Below are positions 46,908 through 48,960 of a stretch of 48,960 bases of DNA, one piece after another. The DNA comes from Saccharicrinis sp. (GTDB lineage: Bacteria; Bacteroidota; Bacteroidia; Bacteroidales; Marinilabiliaceae). A program made the position numbers and the translations under genes. The notes below the pieces were generated by a model, which was not told where the DNA came from, did no database searches, and saw only the letters and a program-made list of their open reading frames with translations. The DNA is taken from the NCBI GenBank assembly GCA_024635585.1, contig JAGXIP010000006.1:1-48960 (forward strand), given 5' to 3'. Within the stretch, counting starts at the first letter, position 1; each line of letters starts with the position of its first letter.

Positions 46908-47186
46908 ATGCCTTTGGAGGATATTCTTAAATTAAACCTGCCAAATAGCTACAATTCCGAACCTGATCATTCATTAGGCGATATTAAATATCTTCATCTT
47001 AATTTTTTAAGTGCCATGCGGTTTGCTCAAATATTAAACAACCAAAGTGGAAAGCTTGATGAAGGGGGTGTTATTTCGATTACGATATATACATTGCCAC
47101 ATCAGAGTCCGAGGGAGATAATCGTGCAACATATTCTTTGTATCATTATTTTACGAAGAGATAAGAAAGTTATAAATTATACATGA
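46908..47186 (+). CDS. Small hypothetical protein, possibly remnant of a longer gene
   Basis: 92 residues from ATG 46,908. I do not recognise the family; a segment KYLHLNFLSAMRFAQILNNQ followed by GGVISITIYTLP hints at an alpha/beta enzyme such as a methyltransferase, without a clear motif. The same frame is open back through TTG 46,872 to a single TGA at 46,854-46,856 and beyond it to an ATG at 46,779 that overlaps the previous stop. That suggests an originally longer protein of about 135 residues broken by one stop codon. Its end overlaps the next gene by four bases (ATGA). Confidence 0.5.
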   Translation: MPLEDILKLNLPNSYNSEPDHSLGDIKYLHLNFLSAMRFAQILNNQSGKLDEGGVISITIYTLPHQSPREIIVQHILCIIILRRDKKVINYT

Positions 47187-48280
47187 TGAAAGTACTTTTA
47201 TTGGGAGAATTTAGTGGAATGCATCAAAACTTGGCAATGGGTTTGCGCGAACATGGTGTGCACGTTACGGTGGCTTCGGATGGCGATACATGGAAAAATT
47301 ATTCCCGTGATATTGATTTGTCGAGAAGCACAGACAAGCATCGTAATTATTTTTTGGCCAAGGTATTAAAAGCCTTACCCAAATTATCGGGTTACGATGT
47401 GGTTCAACTTAATTGCCCAAAGTTTCTGCTAGCCACTCCAAATTTCAACAATATAATTTTTAGTTTTATTAAAAAAGTTAATCCTAATATATTTTTGGGA
47501 GCGCATGGTATGGATCCCAATTATATAAGCTATGCACTTAGCGGTAAATTAAAATATTCTGTTTTTCAGATACCTCCTATTCAAAATGATCCACTTATTC
47601 AGAACCTGAAAAAATTAGTAACTGACAAATCTGAAGTGGCGTTAAATGATAAGGTTGCCTCAGATGTTAAAGGTGTAATCGCTTCGGGCGTAGGTTATTA
47701 TTTATCTTATAAAGATAAATACCCATCTAAAACTATTTATATTCCATTGGCTATTGATACTGAGCAGCACCCCTATGTTAATACTTTAGAAAAAGACACA
47801 AAAAAAATAAAGTTTTTTTTAGGCATGATGAAAGGACGAGTTGTGCGAAAAGGTACTGACGTGATACGTGGCGTACTCGAAGATTTACAACGAAAATATC
47901 CTAATGATGTTGGACTTACAATAGTGGAATCGGTGCCTTTCAGCGAATACCAAAAATTGCTGAATGGCTCCCATATTTTATGTGACCAACTCTATTCTTA
48001 TGGTCTCGGACTCAATGGACTCATAGCACAATCAAAAGGTCTTATTGTAGCTGGTGGTGCCGACGAAGAGGTGTACAAGTTGATAGGGGAAACACAAAAC
48101 AAACCCATCATAAATTTAAATGTGGGCGAAAGCCTTATGTTGGAAACATTTGAACGTTTATTGGATAATAAAGATAAGCTAAAAGAGCTTTCGTTAAAGA
48201 ATAGGGCGTTAGTCGTAAAGCATCACGATTCGAGAGTAGCAGCAAAAAGACACCTTGACTTTTGGGCGAAGCAAATATAA
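47183..48280 (+). CDS. Glycosyltransferase, GT4-like (GT-B fold)
   Basis: 365 residues. The N-terminus VLLLGEFSGMHQNLAMGLRE resembles the first strand-helix of GT-B enzymes, the centre has IYIPLAIDTEQHPY and KIKFFLGMMKGRVVRKGTDV (the usual domain-switch region with G-K/R-G), and the C-terminal half has CDQLYSYGLGLNGLIAQSKG and VAGGADEEVY, matching the donor-binding E-x7-E-like area in position. It would transfer a sugar in the cytoplasm during surface polysaccharide assembly. Donor and acceptor are unknown. The start is ATG 47,183, overlapping the previous stop, or ATG 47,186. Confidence 0.8.
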   Translation: MMKVLLLGEFSGMHQNLAMGLREHGVHVTVASDGDTWKNYSRDIDLSRSTDKHRNYFLAKVLKALPKLSGYDVVQLNCPKFLLATPNFNNIIFSFIKKVNPNIFLGAHGMDPNYISYALSGKLKYSVFQIPPIQNDPLIQNLKKLVTDKSEVALNDKVASDVKGVIASGVGYYLSYKDKYPSKTIYIPLAIDTEQHPYVNTLEKDTKKIKFFLGMMKGRVVRKGTDVIRGVLEDLQRKYPNDVGLTIVESVPFSEYQKLLNGSHILCDQLYSYGLGLNGLIAQSKGLIVAGGADEEVYKLIGETQNKPIINLNVGESLMLETFERLLDNKDKLKELSLKNRALVVKHHDSRVAAKRHLDFWAKQI

Positions 48281-48282
48281 GA

Positions 48283-48960
48283 ATGAACATGAGGCAAATA
48301 ATGATACTTTTTAAAAGGTTAATATACTCCTACGCAAACAGTGAACTGATAAAGGTATCTGCTAAAAACTCGCTTCAGGTAGTTGTAAAATTAATTACCG
48401 GGCTTTTAACTATTAAAATTACATCCGTTTTTTTAGGAGCATCCGGAATGGCGCTGTTGAGTCAATTTAGTAATGTTATACAGTTCAGTACCAACATCGC
48501 CAATGGCGGCATTATGCACGGGGTAACCAAGCTTACCGCACATTTTGATTATTCAAAGGCAAAGCAAAAACTAATTGTACACAATGCTTTTATAATTACA
48601 GTTGTTCTTACAATAATACCCACTCTTTTTTTATTTCTGTTCGCCAATAAAATTTCTCTTACTTTATTTTACGATATTAAATACGCCCCTGTTTTAAGGG
48701 CTTCAGGCATATTAATATTTTCGGCAACTATAAATAATTTGTTGCTTGCTTTTGCCAATGGCTTGCAAGTTTATAACAAGTATATTTATCTTAATATAAT
48801 AAACGGCATAAGCACTTTTTTAATAATGATGCCGGCCATATACTTTTACGGTTTGCAAGGTGCATTATGGTCGCAATATGCATCAAGTCTCGTTATAAGT
48901 TCTATAACTATCGGTATTTTATATAAGTACCTACCCTCGTTTAGGCATATAGTTTTTTCA
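48283..48960 (+). CDS. O-antigen/polysaccharide flippase (Wzx-like), N-terminal part
   Basis: The frame opens at ATG 48,283, two bases after the glycosyltransferase stop, and stays open to the window edge (226 codons). The start ANSELIKVSAKNSLQVVVKL and KITSVFLGASGMALLSQFSN are typical of MATE/PST-type O-antigen translocases, and about six hydrophobic segments are seen. It would flip undecaprenyl-linked repeat units across the inner membrane. Its presence confirms that this is the start of a surface polysaccharide locus. Confidence 0.85.
   Translation, partial: MNMRQIMILFKRLIYSYANSELIKVSAKNSLQVVVKLITGLLTIKITSVFLGASGMALLSQFSNVIQFSTNIANGGIMHGVTKLTAHFDYSKAKQKLIVHNAFIITVVLTIIPTLFLFLFANKISLTLFYDIKYAPVLRASGILIFSATINNLLLAFANGLQVYNKYIYLNIINGISTFLIMMPAIYFYGLQGALWSQYASSLVISSITIGILYKYLPSFRHIVFS

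Overview
The window looks like a chromosomal segment of a Bacteroidota bacterium, most likely a marine Marinilabiliales-type member (the order is an inference). Supporting signs are a type IX secretion gene (PorZ), the Bacteroidota-style ATP synthase cluster with a signal-peptide-bearing AtpB, TAnnTTTG -7 promoter boxes, few Shine-Dalgarno sites, A/T-rich spacers, and degenerate intergenic repeats. The gene content is ordinary except for an integrated phage at the left and a surface-polysaccharide locus entering at the right edge.

Positions 1 to about 12,535 are the right end of a prophage. It reads tape measure (cut by the window edge), tail hub, long tail fibre, a small protein of unknown role, three small membrane proteins (lysis-like), terminator, then on the minus strand a double winged-helix regulator and a large serine recombinase. 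The recombinase lies next to the right attachment junction, which cuts the host comM/yifB gene after codon 283. The host comM 5' half is on the same strand and directly upstream of the recombinase, and a consensus-like Bacteroidota promoter straddles the junction.

Positions 12,536-21,330 are host genes on the minus strand: comM fragment, Gfo/Idh/MocA oxidoreductase, a membrane-anchored DUF3352-like/propeller protein, porZ, rdgB and a two-domain universal stress protein. A plus-strand block follows: an adenylate cyclase fused to a phosphodiesterase-like HD domain; bactofilin with a four-helix AtpI-position protein and atpB-E-F-H-A-G (no beta or epsilon gene here), closed by a strong terminator; then guaC.

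Positions 30,412-36,970 hold a minus-strand efflux operon (TetR regulator, TolC, lipoprotein adaptor, RND pump); the pump carries a one-base frameshift. An 836-base gap contains a probable 38-residue membrane peptide gene and a structured leader in front of metY-hom (methionine/homoserine metabolism). Next come a Na/Pi transporter with PhoU domain, a lone lycopene cyclase, and a SatD/DUF3307 pair.

From 45,421 to the end a polysaccharide assembly locus begins: polytopic GT-C-like protein, a small ORF preceded by an in-frame TGA, a GT4-like glycosyltransferase and an O-antigen flippase that runs off the window. The most interesting items are the comM-recombinase junction, the cyclase-phosphodiesterase fusion, the cyclase-fold resemblance of SatD with its own DNA-binding tail, and the small peptide gene. 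No tRNA, rRNA, CRISPR array or insertion sequence was recognised.
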